Below, piece by piece: positions 7,809 to 16,493 of a stretch of DNA of 39,614 nt. The notes beneath the pieces are model-generated. The model ran no database searches. It was not told the DNA's origin and worked only from the letters and a program-made list of their open reading frames with translations. The translations under genes were made by a program, and so were the position numbers. Source of the DNA: Armatimonadetes bacterium 13_1_40CM_64_14 (GTDB lineage: Bacteria; Sysuimicrobiota; Sysuimicrobiia; Sysuimicrobiales; Kaftiobacteriaceae). Where the stretch lies: the NCBI GenBank assembly GCA_001917855.1, contig MNEU01000023.1:1-39614 (forward strand), in the 5' to 3' direction. How positions within the stretch are numbered: the stretch's first letter is position 1; every line of letters begins with the position of its first letter.

Positions 7809-8846
7809 GTGACCATCCGGGCGAGCATCATCGGAGTATCGGGGTACGGCGGCGGCGAGCTGGCCCGGCTGCTCGTCGGGCATCCACAGGTGCGGCTTGT
7901 CCACCTGGCCGCTGGCAGCCGCGCGGGGGAAGCCATGAGTGGACTCTACCCCAATCTGCGCGGATTCACTGATGCGGTGACGGAAACGGCCGACGCCGAG
8001 GCGATCGCCCGCGACTCCGATGTCGTTTTCCTCGCGCTACCCAATGGCGAGGCGATGACCCTCGCGCCCGCGATGGTCGAGCACACCCGTCTCGTAGACC
8101 TGGGCGCGGATTTTCGCTTCACCGATCCGCAGGTCTACGAGCAGTGGTACGGTCGCGCGCACGCCTGCCCCGGCCTGCTGGAGCAGTCCGCCTACGGTCT
8201 GACGGAGTTTCGGCGCGCCTCGATCCGCCGGGCAGGGATTGTGGGTAATCCCGGCTGCTATCCCACCGCGGCCCTCCTGGCAATCCTCCCGCTCGTGCAG
8301 TCCGGGCGGGTGGATGCCGGACGCATCATCATCGATGCCAAATCCGGAGTGTCGGGGGCGGGGCGGGGGTTGTCGCTCGGGACGCACTTTTCCGAGGTCA
8401 ACGAGAACGTGCAACCGTACAATGTCGCCGGTCACCGGCACACGCCCGAGATCGAGCAGGAACTCGCGGATGTCGTCGGACGGGCGGTGGCGGTGAGTTT
8501 TACTCCGCATCTTGTGCCGATGACGCGTGGGATTCTCGCCACGGCATACCTGCCGCTTGCCGGGTCCCTGGCCACGGGCGAAGCGACGGCGATCCTGCAC
8601 GAGGCGTATGCGCAAGAGCCGTTTGTGCGCGTACTCTCCGACGGGCTCCCGCAGACCAAGGCTACCAGCGGATCCAATTTCTGCGATGTGGGTGTGCGGG
8701 TCGATGCGCGTGCTGGTCTCGTGATCGTCATGGCCGCGTTGGACAACCTGGTCAAAGGCGCGAGCGGGCAAGCCGTGCAGAACATGAATGTGATGTTTGG
8801 GTTGCCGGAGGAGCTGGGGCTGCGGGCGCCGGGGCTATACCCTTAG
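7809..8846 (+). CDS. argC: N-acetyl-gamma-glutamyl-phosphate reductase
   Basis: ArgC catalyses the third step of arginine synthesis, NADPH-dependent reduction of N-acetylglutamyl phosphate to the semialdehyde. The 345-residue protein begins with the dinucleotide-binding loop GVSGYGGGE (residues 9-17). The catalytic cysteine is C150 in GNPGCYPTAA. The C-terminal region contains HRHTPEIEQEL and FTPHLVPMTRGI, both typical of ArgC. The GTG at 7809 is chosen because GGAGG at 7797-7801 lies 7 bases upstream and the protein starts right at the Rossmann fold. Longer in-frame readings would run through the operator. It is the first gene of the arginine operon. Confidence 0.96.
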   Translation: MTIRASIIGVSGYGGGELARLLVGHPQVRLVHLAAGSRAGEAMSGLYPNLRGFTDAVTETADAEAIARDSDVVFLALPNGEAMTLAPAMVEHTRLVDLGADFRFTDPQVYEQWYGRAHACPGLLEQSAYGLTEFRRASIRRAGIVGNPGCYPTAALLAILPLVQSGRVDAGRIIIDAKSGVSGAGRGLSLGTHFSEVNENVQPYNVAGHRHTPEIEQELADVVGRAVAVSFTPHLVPMTRGILATAYLPLAGSLATGEATAILHEAYAQEPFVRVLSDGLPQTKATSGSNFCDVGVRVDARAGLVIVMAALDNLVKGASGQAVQNMNVMFGLPEELGLRAPGLYP

Positions 8847-8891
8847 GCATCTGACGGTGTCAGGTCGCGCCACGCTGCGCGGGAGGGGTGT

Positions 8892-10118
8892 ATGAGCATC
8901 GCGCTTGAGACGGGACGAATTCGGAAGATCGACGGCGGTGTGACTGCGCCGCAAGGGTACCGCGCCGCGGGAGTGCACTGCGGCATCAAGGCGTCCCGCA
9001 AAGACCTTGCGCTGCTAGCCTCCGATCGGTTGGCTACGTGCGCCGCGCTGTTTACGGCCAATGCCGTGAAGGCGGCGCCCGTCCTGGTCAGCCAGGAGAA
9101 GGTCCAATCCGGTGCTGCAGCGGCCATCGTGGTGAACAGCGGGATTGCGAATGCCTGCACGGGGGCACCGGGCCTCGCGGATGCGCGGGAGATGGCCGCG
9201 TTGACCGCGCACGCCCTCGGGCTGTCCGAGGAGTTCGTGCTGGTGGCCAGCACGGGCGTGATCGGGGTGCCCTTGCCCATGCCAGACCTGCGCCGGGGGA
9301 TTCCGCAAGTCGCCCGGGCGCTCAGCCCCGAGGGGGGCGCCGATGCGGCCGAGGCCATTCTCACCACGGATGCCTTCACCAAGACGGCCGCCGCGCAAGT
9401 GTTGTTGGGAGGCGTCCCGGTGACGATCGGCGGCATGGCCAAAGGAGCCGGGATGATTCACCCCAATATGGCGACGATGCTGTGCTTCCTCACCACGGAT
9501 GCCGTCATTCCCCCGCAGCGGCTGCGCCGGGCGCTGCGGACGGCGACTGAGCGGTCCTTCAACCGCATCTCGGTCGACGGCGACACCAGCACGAACGACG
9601 CCATATTCTGTCTGGCCAATGCGTGTGCCGGCAACCCGCCGCTGGTCGAAGACGATGAGTCCTTCGCGCTGTTCCAGTCTGCATTAACCGACGTTGCCGA
9701 AGCGCTTGCGCTCCAGGTGGTCCGCGACGGGGAGGGAGCCTCGAAGGTCGCGACGTTGACCGTCCGCGGGGCGCGGTCGCACGAGGATGCCAAACGCGCC
9801 GCGACGGCGATCATGACCTCTCCACTGGTGAAGACAGCTGTGTATGGCGGGGAGCCGAACTGGGGACGCATCGTCGCCGCCGTGGGCCGGTCAGGCGCCG
9901 CCGTTGACCCCGATGCGATCGAGATGTGGATCGGTGGTCACCTGGTCGTGCGAGACGGGATCGCCGCCACCGACGATCTCTCCTCGGCCGCAGAGGCGAT
10001 GAAACGGCCCGCGGTGGAGATCGCGCTGGATCTGCACCTGGGAAGTGGGACGTTCACCGGGTGGTTCTCCGATCTGAACGAGAATTATGTGAAGTTGAAT
10101 TCCGGTTACATGAGCTGA
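8892..10118 (+). CDS. argJ: Glutamate N-acetyltransferase / ornithine acetyltransferase
   Basis: ArgJ transfers the acetyl group from N-acetylornithine to glutamate, recycling it, and in bifunctional forms also acetylates glutamate from acetyl-CoA. The 408-residue precursor cleaves itself before a threonine that becomes the nucleophile, here T195 in KGAGMIHPNMATML. Other marks are the N-terminal GVTAPQGYRAAG, the oxyanion region STGVIG, and the C-terminal SDLNENYVKLNSGYMS. The ATG at 8892 has the ribosome-binding site GGGAGGGG just upstream. With argJ present the pathway runs in its cyclic form, so argA and argE are not strictly needed. Whether it is mono- or bifunctional cannot be told by eye. 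Confidence 0.96.
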   Translation: MSIALETGRIRKIDGGVTAPQGYRAAGVHCGIKASRKDLALLASDRLATCAALFTANAVKAAPVLVSQEKVQSGAAAAIVVNSGIANACTGAPGLADAREMAALTAHALGLSEEFVLVASTGVIGVPLPMPDLRRGIPQVARALSPEGGADAAEAILTTDAFTKTAAAQVLLGGVPVTIGGMAKGAGMIHPNMATMLCFLTTDAVIPPQRLRRALRTATERSFNRISVDGDTSTNDAIFCLANACAGNPPLVEDDESFALFQSALTDVAEALALQVVRDGEGASKVATLTVRGARSHEDAKRAATAIMTSPLVKTAVYGGEPNWGRIVAAVGRSGAAVDPDAIEMWIGGHLVVRDGIAATDDLSSAAEAMKRPAVEIALDLHLGSGTFTGWFSDLNENYVKLNSGYMS

Positions 10119-10164
10119 CGGGGGGCTCCGCGTCCGAAGGCGGGACGTTCGACAACACGATCCG

Positions 10165-11034
10165 ATGGACACACTGGTGTCGACAACTCTCGGCACATCG
10201 TTGGCGCAGACGCTGCGCTACGTGAACGCGTGGAAGTCGAAGACCGTGGTGGTCAAGTACGGGGGCAGCCTGATGTCGCCCGAGGACGCTTCACCGGCTG
10301 GCGATACGCTGATCGAAGACCTCGTGCTGCTCAAAGGTATAGGTGTGGATCCCGTGCTGATTCATGGAGGCGGGCCGGAAATCACGCGTATGCTGGATCG
10401 CCTGGGCAAACGCAGCCGGTTTGTCAATGGCTTGCGGGTGACCGACGATGAAACGATGGATGTCGTCGAGATGGTGCTGGCCGGGCGCGCCAACAAGGCC
10501 CTCGTCTCGATGATCGTCGCGGCCGGTGGATCCGCCGTCGGCGTCAGCGGCAAGGATGGGAAGGTGTTGCAGGCGCGAAAACTGCCCGGGCCGGAGGATC
10601 TCGGTCATGTGGGCGAGATCGACGCCGTCGATCCGACACTAATCAAGCTGTTGTCAGGGAATGGGTACATTCCCGTCGTCGCCTCGATCGGCATCGGGGC
10701 GGATGGCCGGAGTTTCAACCTCAACGCCGATCACGCCGCAGGCGCACTCGCGGCGGCGCTGGGGGCGAGCAAGTTCATCTTGTTGACCGACGTCCCAGGT
10801 GTGCTCGCCGGAGGGGAGGGGGACGAGGTGCTCTCGACTCTCCAGGCCAATGATGCGCGGCGACTCATCCGCGAAGGCGTGATCGCGCGGGGGATGATCC
10901 CCAAAGTCGAGGCCTGTCTCGCCGCCTTGGCCGCCGGGGTCCCCACGGCGCACATCATTGGGGGTCGGACTCCCCACGCTCTCCTGGTCGAACTGTTCAC
11001 CCAGGAAGGCGTGGGGACGATGATGACGCCGTAG
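10165..11034 (+). CDS. argB: Acetylglutamate kinase
   Basis: ArgB phosphorylates N-acetylglutamate, the second and usually feedback-controlled step of the pathway. The 289-residue protein has amino-acid kinase motifs: VVVKYGGSLM with K31, the glycine-rich loop LIHGGGPEITRML, NADHAAGALAAALGASK, and LLTDVPGVL near the nucleotide site. A roughly 20-residue N-terminal helix precedes the kinase core. Such an extension is known from arginine-inhibited hexameric kinases, so feedback inhibition by arginine is plausible but inferred. The ATG at 10165 has only a weak upstream ribosome-binding site, and a GTG three codons later is possible. It lies between argJ and argD in the operon. Confidence 0.95.
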   Translation: MDTLVSTTLGTSLAQTLRYVNAWKSKTVVVKYGGSLMSPEDASPAGDTLIEDLVLLKGIGVDPVLIHGGGPEITRMLDRLGKRSRFVNGLRVTDDETMDVVEMVLAGRANKALVSMIVAAGGSAVGVSGKDGKVLQARKLPGPEDLGHVGEIDAVDPTLIKLLSGNGYIPVVASIGIGADGRSFNLNADHAAGALAAALGASKFILLTDVPGVLAGGEGDEVLSTLQANDARRLIREGVIARGMIPKVEACLAALAAGVPTAHIIGGRTPHALLVELFTQEGVGTMMTP

Positions 11035-11069
11035 CCGGAGTAGACGACCCACTGACGGAGGAGAGCCTC

Positions 11070-12293
11070 ATGGACTTGCAGACCGTCACTGAGCTCAGCA
11101 ACAAGTATCTGATGCAGACGTATCGGCGGGCCCCCGTGGCGTTTGTTATGGGGCAGGGTGCCCGCGTGGTGGATACAGAGGGGAAAACCTATCTCGATTT
11201 TGTCGCCGGGATTGCCGTAACGGTGCTGGGACACAACCATCCCGCGCTGACGGCGGCCATCCGGGCGCAGGCCGCCCGCCTGTTGCACGTCAGCAACCTG
11301 TACTACATCCCCCAACAAGCCGAGCTCGCGCGCTGGCTGGTGGAGCACTCCGCGTTCGCGCGCGCGTTCTTCTGCAACAGCGGGGCCGAGGCGAACGAAG
11401 CCGCCATCAAGCTCGCCCGCAAATACGGGAGGAGTCAGCGAGAGGGACGATTCGAAATCATCGTAGCCGAGCACTCGTTCCACGGGCGCACGCTCGGGTC
11501 GCTCGCGGCCACCGCGCAGCCGAAGTACCAGCACGCCTTTGAACCCCTCCCGGCCGGTTTTCACGCCGTGCCGTTCAACGATCTGCAGGCGCTAGAGGGC
11601 GCCGTCACGGAGGCGACCTGCGCCGTGATGCTCGAGCCGATCCAGGGGGAGGGAGGCATCTACCCCGCTTCAGTCGACTATCTGCGTGGAGTCCGCAAGC
11701 TGTGCGACGCCCGTGGAGTGCTGTTGGTCCTCGACGAGGTGCAGACTGGAGTCGGTCGCACGGGCCGCCTGTTCGCCTACGAGCATTACGGGATCGTCCC
11801 CGACGTGCTCACCCTCGCCAAGGGGCTAGGCGGCGGTGTGCCTATCGGCGCGATGCTGGCGCGCTCGCACGTCGCCGACACGTTGGTCCCGGGGGACCAC
11901 GGTGCGACCTTTGGCGGCAATCCACTGGCCTGCGCGGCCGCCCTGGCCGTCGTGACCACGCTGGAGGCGGAGGGCTTGGTTGAACGCGCGGCCACGGTTG
12001 GAACCTACCTCTCGACACAGCTCCAGGAGCTGGCTCACCGTCATCCGCTGATCCGCGAGGTCCGCGGGCGGGGTCTGATGGTGGCAGTTGAGTTAGCGAC
12101 CGAGGCGGCGCCCGTCGTCGATGCGTGCCGACAGCGCGGCCTGCTGGTGAACGCGGTCACGCCCTCAGCATTGCGACTGGTGCCACCGCTCATCATTACC
12201 CAAGCCGATGTGGATGAGGCGGTGGACATCCTCGATGCCACCCTCGCGGCGATGGCTCCGCCAGCGATACCGCACGCGGAGGTGCGGACATGA
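11070..12293 (+). CDS. argD: Acetylornithine aminotransferase
   Basis: ArgD is a pyridoxal-phosphate enzyme that converts N-acetylglutamate semialdehyde to N-acetylornithine using glutamate as amino donor. The 407-residue protein has the class III aminotransferase layout. [20 protein letters not shown] (101-120) is the phosphate-binding region, [12 protein letters not shown] (221-232) carries the cofactor-ring aspartate D222, and the Schiff-base lysine is K251 in [22 protein letters not shown] at 11057-11063 precedes the ATG. The stop overlaps the argG ATG by four bases (ATGA), so argF, often found here in other arg clusters, is absent at this junction. Confidence 0.95.
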   Translation: MDLQTVTELSNKYLMQTYRRAPVAFVMGQGARVVDTEGKTYLDFVAGIAVTVLGHNHPALTAAIRAQAARLLHVSNLYYIPQQAELARWLVEHSAFARAFFCNSGAEANEAAIKLARKYGRSQREGRFEIIVAEHSFHGRTLGSLAATAQPKYQHAFEPLPAGFHAVPFNDLQALEGAVTEATCAVMLEPIQGEGGIYPASVDYLRGVRKLCDARGVLLVLDEVQTGVGRTGRLFAYEHYGIVPDVLTLAKGLGGGVPIGAMLARSHVADTLVPGDHGATFGGNPLACAAALAVVTTLEAEGLVERAATVGTYLSTQLQELAHRHPLIREVRGRGLMVAVELATEAAPVVDACRQRGLLVNAVTPSALRLVPPLIITQADVDEAVDILDATLAAMAPPAIPHAEVRT

Positions 12294-13525
12294 GTGATCT
12301 GCAGAAAGTGGTCCTCGCGTATTCGGGCGGCCTCGATACTTCAGTCATCATCCCGTGGCTGAAGGAGACGTACGGTTGTCGGGTGGTCGCGGTCGTGGCC
12401 GATGTCGGTCAGGATGAGGACTTTCCCGCCATCCGTCAGAAGGCGCTTTCGAGTGGCGCTGACGCAGCGCATGTCGTCGACGTCAAGGCGGAGTTTGCGA
12501 CCGGGTTCCTCTTCCCCGCCCTTCGCGCCAACGCCATTTACGAGGGGCAGTACTTGTTGGGCACGGCCCTCGCACGGCCGCTGATTGCCAAAGTACAGGT
12601 GGAAGCCGCTTTGGCGGAGGGCGCCGACGCGGTGGCCCACGGGTGCACAGGCAAGGGTAATGACCAGGTCCGTTTTGAGCTCGCCTATCAAGCGCTCGCC
12701 CCCCAGCTGCGGGTGATCGCTCCCTGGCGCGAATGGTCGCTGCGCTCGCGCGAGGACGAAATTGTGTATGCCGCGACGCACGGCATTCCCGTCTCCGTGA
12801 CGAAGGCGAAGCCGTACAGCGTCGATCAGAACCTCTGGCACCGCAGTGCCGAGGCTGGCGTGCTGGAAGATCCCTGGCAAGAGCCCCCCGAGGATGTGTA
12901 CGCGTTGACGGTGTCACCCGCCCAGGCGCCACAACAGCCGGCGTACGTCGAGGTTTCCTTTAAAGAAGGAACCCCAGTCGCCCTGGACGGGACCGCCCAG
13001 GATCCCGTGACGCTCATCCGTGCGCTCAACCGGCTCGGGGCAGCGCACGGGGTCGGTCGGGTAGACATGGTCGAGAACCGGTTGGTCGGGATCAAGGTGC
13101 GCGGCGTGTACGAGACTCCGGGGGGGACGATTCTTTCCACGGCCCACCGTGCGCTCGAGGCGATTACCATAGACCGCGATACGCAACACTACGCGACACT
13201 CCTCGCGCCGCGGTACGCGGAGCTCGTTTACAATGGTCAGTGGTATTCGCCGTTGCGCCAGGCGATCGACGGGTTCGTCGACGTAGCCCAACGCAGTGTC
13301 ACCGGCACCGCACGGATGAAGTTGTACAAGGGCGCGTGCACGGCGGTCGGCCGGACGTCGCCCCATTCTTTGTACCAGCAAGATCTGGCGACCTTCGGTG
13401 AAGATGCCGTGTATAACCAAAAGGATGCTGAGGGGTTCATTCGACTGTGGGGGCTTCCCGCGCGTGTCTTCGCTCAGGTTAACCCGCAGAGGATACGGCA
13501 GGGTCTCCGGCATCCGGTCCGCTGA
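12290..13525 (+). CDS. argG: Argininosuccinate synthase
   Basis: ArgG joins citrulline and aspartate with ATP to form argininosuccinate. The 411-residue protein begins with the N-type ATP pyrophosphatase loop AYSGGLDTS (10-18). It also contains [15 protein letters not shown] (citrulline/aspartate region) and the C-terminal [12 protein letters not shown] block. The length is normal for the family. Its ATG overlaps the argD stop, and a GGAGGTG ribosome-binding site lies inside the end of argD, which supports translational coupling. A 97-base gap separates it from argH; I see no convincing terminator or promoter in that gap. Confidence 0.96.
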   Translation: MSDLQKVVLAYSGGLDTSVIIPWLKETYGCRVVAVVADVGQDEDFPAIRQKALSSGADAAHVVDVKAEFATGFLFPALRANAIYEGQYLLGTALARPLIAKVQVEAALAEGADAVAHGCTGKGNDQVRFELAYQALAPQLRVIAPWREWSLRSREDEIVYAATHGIPVSVTKAKPYSVDQNLWHRSAEAGVLEDPWQEPPEDVYALTVSPAQAPQQPAYVEVSFKEGTPVALDGTAQDPVTLIRALNRLGAAHGVGRVDMVENRLVGIKVRGVYETPGGTILSTAHRALEAITIDRDTQHYATLLAPRYAELVYNGQWYSPLRQAIDGFVDVAQRSVTGTARMKLYKGACTAVGRTSPHSLYQQDLATFGEDAVYNQKDAEGFIRLWGLPARVFAQVNPQRIRQGLRHPVR

Positions 13526-13622
13526 CGCCACCGTCCACGAGTCCAGCTGATCGAGGACAGAGCGGAGGTGTGCTCGGTCCTGTGATCTGATCCGGTGTCC
13601 CTGCTAGGAGTCATAACATCGC

Positions 13623-15083
13623 ATGTCTGGTAAAGATGCGCCCCATATGATGTGGGGAGGACGATTCCACGAGGCGCTGGACCCCGATCTCCTGTCGTTT
13701 ACGTCGTCTTTCGGGACCGACCGGCGCCTATTGCGGTGGGATGTGGTGGCCAGTATCGCCCACGTGCAGATGCTGGGGGCCACGGGCATCATCACTGACC
13801 CCGATGCCACCGCCATCGCGAGTGGCCTGCGGGCGCTGCTCGCGGACGCGGCGTCCGGAGAGTTGAAGATCGAGGGGCCATACGAAGACATCCACTCGTT
13901 TGTGGAGGCGGCTCTCTATCAGCGCCTCGGCCCAGTGGCCGGGCGACTGCACACGGCCCGGAGCCGCAACGATCAAGTCGCGACCGCCTTTCGCCTGTTC
14001 GTGAAAGATCAACTTGTCGACCTCATCGCGCTGACCATCGACTTGATGAAAGCCACAGTGGCTCGGGCCGAGGCCACCGTCGACGTCCTTCTGCCGGGCT
14101 TCACGCACCTGCAACACGCCCAACCAGTGCGCCTCGCGCACCATCTGTTGTCATATGTGTGGATGCTGGACCGCGATGCTGACCGCATGGTCGAGAGCTA
14201 CCGCCGCGCGGATGTCCTCCCCCTAGGCTCGGGCGCGCTAGCCGGGGTGTCGTTTCCCATCGACCGCCAGCGTGTGGCCGATGCGTTGGGGTTCGCGCGT
14301 CTCAGCGACAATAGTGTGGACGCCACCGGCGATCGCGACTTTGCCGTGGACGCGGTCGCCGCGGCGGCGCAGCTGATGATCCATCTGTCGCGATGGAGCG
14401 AGGAACTCGTGTTGTGGGCAAGTGACGAGTTTGCGTTCATTGCGCTGGCCGATCGGGTGGCGACCGGCAGCAGCTTGATGCCGCAGAAGAAAAACCCGGA
14501 TCCAGTCGAACTCATCCGCGGCCGCACAGGGCGGGTGTGCGGGGCGCTGTCAGCCCTCCTGACGATGCTGAAAGGTCTGCCGGCCGGCTACTCCCGTGAC
14601 TTGCAGGAGGACAAAGAGATAGTTTTTGAGGCTCTCGACCTCGTCAGCGCCTCGGTGCGTGCGATGCATACGTTCTTGAAGGGCGTGACGTTTTCTGCCG
14701 CCCGCATGGGCGAGGCCGCCCACCGCGGACTGCTCACAGCCACCGAAATTGCTGACTACTTAGTCCGCAAGGGCATGCCATTTCGGGACGCGCATGAGGT
14801 CGCAGGCCGCGTGGTCCAGGAAGCTCTGGGGCGCGGCTGTCCTTTGTGGGAGTTGCCTTTGGACGTCTATACCAAGATCACCCCCCTGGCAGGCGCCGAC
14901 ATCCTCGACGCAGTGCGTCCGCTGGCTGCCGTTGAGGCGAAGCGCGTGCCCGGCGGGACGGCGAAGGCCGCGGTCCAGGCTCAGCTCGCTGATGCTCACA
15001 GGCAGGTCGCAGGGCGGCGGGCGTGGGCCGAAGAGGCCGCGCGCCGCATGCAGCGCGTTGCCGCACTGGGGGACCGTGGATGA
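13623..15083 (+). CDS. argH: Argininosuccinate lyase
   Basis: ArgH splits argininosuccinate into arginine and fumarate, the last step of the pathway. The 486-residue protein carries the fumarase/aspartase superfamily signature GSSLMPQKKNPDP (282-294) with the catalytic serine. It also has TARSRNDQVAT (111-121) and the active-site histidine region THLQHAQPVRLAHH (161-174). The N-terminal MMWGGRFHEALDP is typical of ArgH. The ATG at 13623 has AGGAG about 12 bases upstream; an ATG eight codons further in would start at the conserved segment. The stop overlaps the argR ATG. Confidence 0.96.
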   Translation: MSGKDAPHMMWGGRFHEALDPDLLSFTSSFGTDRRLLRWDVVASIAHVQMLGATGIITDPDATAIASGLRALLADAASGELKIEGPYEDIHSFVEAALYQRLGPVAGRLHTARSRNDQVATAFRLFVKDQLVDLIALTIDLMKATVARAEATVDVLLPGFTHLQHAQPVRLAHHLLSYVWMLDRDADRMVESYRRADVLPLGSGALAGVSFPIDRQRVADALGFARLSDNSVDATGDRDFAVDAVAAAAQLMIHLSRWSEELVLWASDEFAFIALADRVATGSSLMPQKKNPDPVELIRGRTGRVCGALSALLTMLKGLPAGYSRDLQEDKEIVFEALDLVSASVRAMHTFLKGVTFSAARMGEAAHRGLLTATEIADYLVRKGMPFRDAHEVAGRVVQEALGRGCPLWELPLDVYTKITPLAGADILDAVRPLAAVEAKRVPGGTAKAAVQAQLADAHRQVAGRRAWAEEAARRMQRVAALGDRG

Positions 15084-15553
15084 CCGCAGAACGCCTGGCT
15101 GAGCGGACGCGCAAGATCCGGGAGATCATTAGCAGACAGAGTATCGGCACGCAGGCGGAACTCGTGGCCGCGCTGCGCCGTAGGGGGGTCCGCGTAACCC
15201 AGGCGACAGTGAGCCGTGACATCAGGCACCTCGGTGTGGTGAAGATCCATGCGGGCCGCGGTCAGCCCCGCTATGGACTGCCCGACGCCGTGCGCGAGCC
15301 CTCGCCCGACACCGCGGAGCATCTTGCCAGCGTCTTCACCGAGTTTGCGACGGGCGTGGAATTGGCCCGCGATCTCATTTTGGTGAAGACCGTGAGCGGC
15401 GGCGCACCGCCCGTGGCGCAGGCGATTGACGACATGCGTTGGGCGGACGTGGCCGGCACGGTCGCCGGCGAAGATACCATCATCGTGGTCCCGCGTTCTC
15501 GCGGCGCCGCGCAGGGGCTTCGGCGTCGTCTTCGGCCCTTGGTGCCCCGCTGA
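15080..15553 (+). CDS. argR: Arginine repressor ArgR/AhrC
   Basis: ArgR is the hexameric, arginine-sensing repressor (and sometimes activator) that binds ARG boxes. The 157-residue protein has an N-terminal winged helix with the recognition segment TQATVSRDIRHL (40-51) and a C-terminal trimerisation and arginine-binding domain. The ligand motif reads GTVAGEDT (126-133), where most family members have GT-x-x-GDDT, so the first acidic residue is glutamate here. The ATG at 15080 overlaps the argH stop (ATGA). As the last gene of the operon whose front carries two ARG boxes, it would be autoregulated. Family assignment is secure; retained arginine sensing is inferred. Confidence 0.95.
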   Translation: MTAERLAERTRKIREIISRQSIGTQAELVAALRRRGVRVTQATVSRDIRHLGVVKIHAGRGQPRYGLPDAVREPSPDTAEHLASVFTEFATGVELARDLILVKTVSGGAPPVAQAIDDMRWADVAGTVAGEDTIIVVPRSRGAAQGLRRRLRPLVPR

Positions 15554-15581
15554 CCGCTCCGGAAGTCCGTTGGGGGTCGGC

Positions 15582-15587
15582 TATAAT
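15582..15587 (+). promoter_or_regulatory. Perfect -10 hexamer before the pgpH stump
   Basis: TATAAT lies at 15582-15587 in GC-rich DNA just after argR. No convincing -35 box is found at 16-18 bases. The hexamer overlaps the first ATG of the next reading frame (15586); the second ATG, at 15595, would be at or near the transcript's 5' end. Confidence 0.45.
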
Positions 15588-16035
15588 GAGGACGATGCGG
15601 GTCTGGGTGCGACGCTTGTGGACGAGTATGCACGCGCCGACGCGCAGGGTCGCCATCGGTGCCGCGACGTCCGTGGCGCTGACGCTGCTCACCGGGGTTC
15701 AGTACCTTCCCCCGCGCCTTCACCTGAGCGTCGGCGGGGTGAGTCCCCGGGATATTGTGGCGCCCCGCACGATCGAGTTTGTCGATCGCGCGCGGACGGC
15801 TACACTGCGCAGCGCAGCCGCGGACAGCATCCAGCTCGTCCTTCGCCAAACGTCCGCCGAAATCGCCTCCGCCCAAGACCAGCTTACCCAGACGTTCGCG
15901 GCCATTGCACGCGCCCGGGCTGCGAGTGGGCTGTCGAGTGCGGAGCGCGCGGCCCTGCTGAGCCGCAAGTCACCCATCCTCCTCGACAACACTGTCGTGC
16001 TCGCTCGACCGGGCCTCCGTCAGATAGCGGATTGA
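15586..16035 (+). pseudogene. Truncated 7TM-HD protein (PgpH/YqfF N-terminal stump)
   Basis: The frame encodes 149 residues: a short basic N-terminus, one membrane span (about residues 20-38), then an outward-facing segment. That segment reads VSPRDIVAPRTIEFVDRARTA and continues as an alanine-rich helical stretch. This matches the start of PgpH/YqfF, the membrane c-di-AMP phosphodiesterase, whose first external domain begins with a V-x-x-DI-x-AP motif. Full-length PgpH is about 700 residues, with seven more spans and a cytosolic HD domain. None of that is present, because ybeY begins 2 bases after the stop. In Bacillus yqfF sits directly before ybeY, so position and sequence agree. It may be a decayed gene or a retained short protein; c-di-AMP hydrolysis is not possible without the HD domain. 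Confidence 0.65.
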
Positions 16036-16037
16036 GG

Positions 16038-16493
16038 ATGCGGGTCAGTGTCACCGTGCAGGTGCGACGGCCGGGGATCACCGCCCGAAGGCTGCAGCAA
16101 ATCGTCCGGCATGTAGTGCGGCGGCACCGGAGCAGGATCGGGTCTGAGATCGGGGTCGCTCTTGTGTCCGACCGCACCATCCGCACGCTCAACGCTGTGT
16201 TTCTCCACCACGACTTTCCCACCGACGTCCTGGCCTTTCCCGCTGGCCCGCGCAACGGTCCCCCGCCGGCGGGGACAGGACGATATGGGGGAGACATCGT
16301 GATCTCCGTGGACCGCGCGCGGGTGCAGGCACGAGCGGTGGGCCATCCCGTGGGGACGGAGATTGCGCTGTTGGCGGTTCACGGTGTCCTCCACCTGTTA
16401 GGTTACAATGATCATCGTCCCCGCCAAGCGTCTCGAATGGCGCGCCGCCAGCGGACGCTGCTGGCCGAGGCGGGTATCGAGGTCGCCGGGTGA
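16038..16493 (+). CDS. ybeY: Endoribonuclease YbeY-like protein (divergent)
   Basis: YbeY is a zinc-dependent RNase of 16S rRNA maturation and ribosome quality control. The frame encodes 151 residues with family landmarks PTDVLAFP, GDIVISVDRA and LLAVHGVLHLLGYNDH. Two departures stand out. The metal motif is H-x3-H-x6-H, whereas YbeY normally has H-x3-H-x5-H (HGxLHLxGYDH). The conserved arginine before the D-x-PTDVL segment (R59 in E. coli) is replaced: the region reads LNAVFLHHDFPTDV. Activity is therefore uncertain. The start could be ATG 16038 or TTG 16032; the ribosome-binding signal is weak. It overlaps dgkA and follows the pgpH stump by 2 bases. Confidence 0.85.
   Translation: MRVSVTVQVRRPGITARRLQQIVRHVVRRHRSRIGSEIGVALVSDRTIRTLNAVFLHHDFPTDVLAFPAGPRNGPPPAGTGRYGGDIVISVDRARVQARAVGHPVGTEIALLAVHGVLHLLGYNDHRPRQASRMARRQRTLLAEAGIEVAG

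Noticed and set aside
13526-13622. Separate promoter or terminator between argG and argH
   Set aside because: No convincing -35/-10 pair and no stem followed by Us; the genes are more simply one operon.
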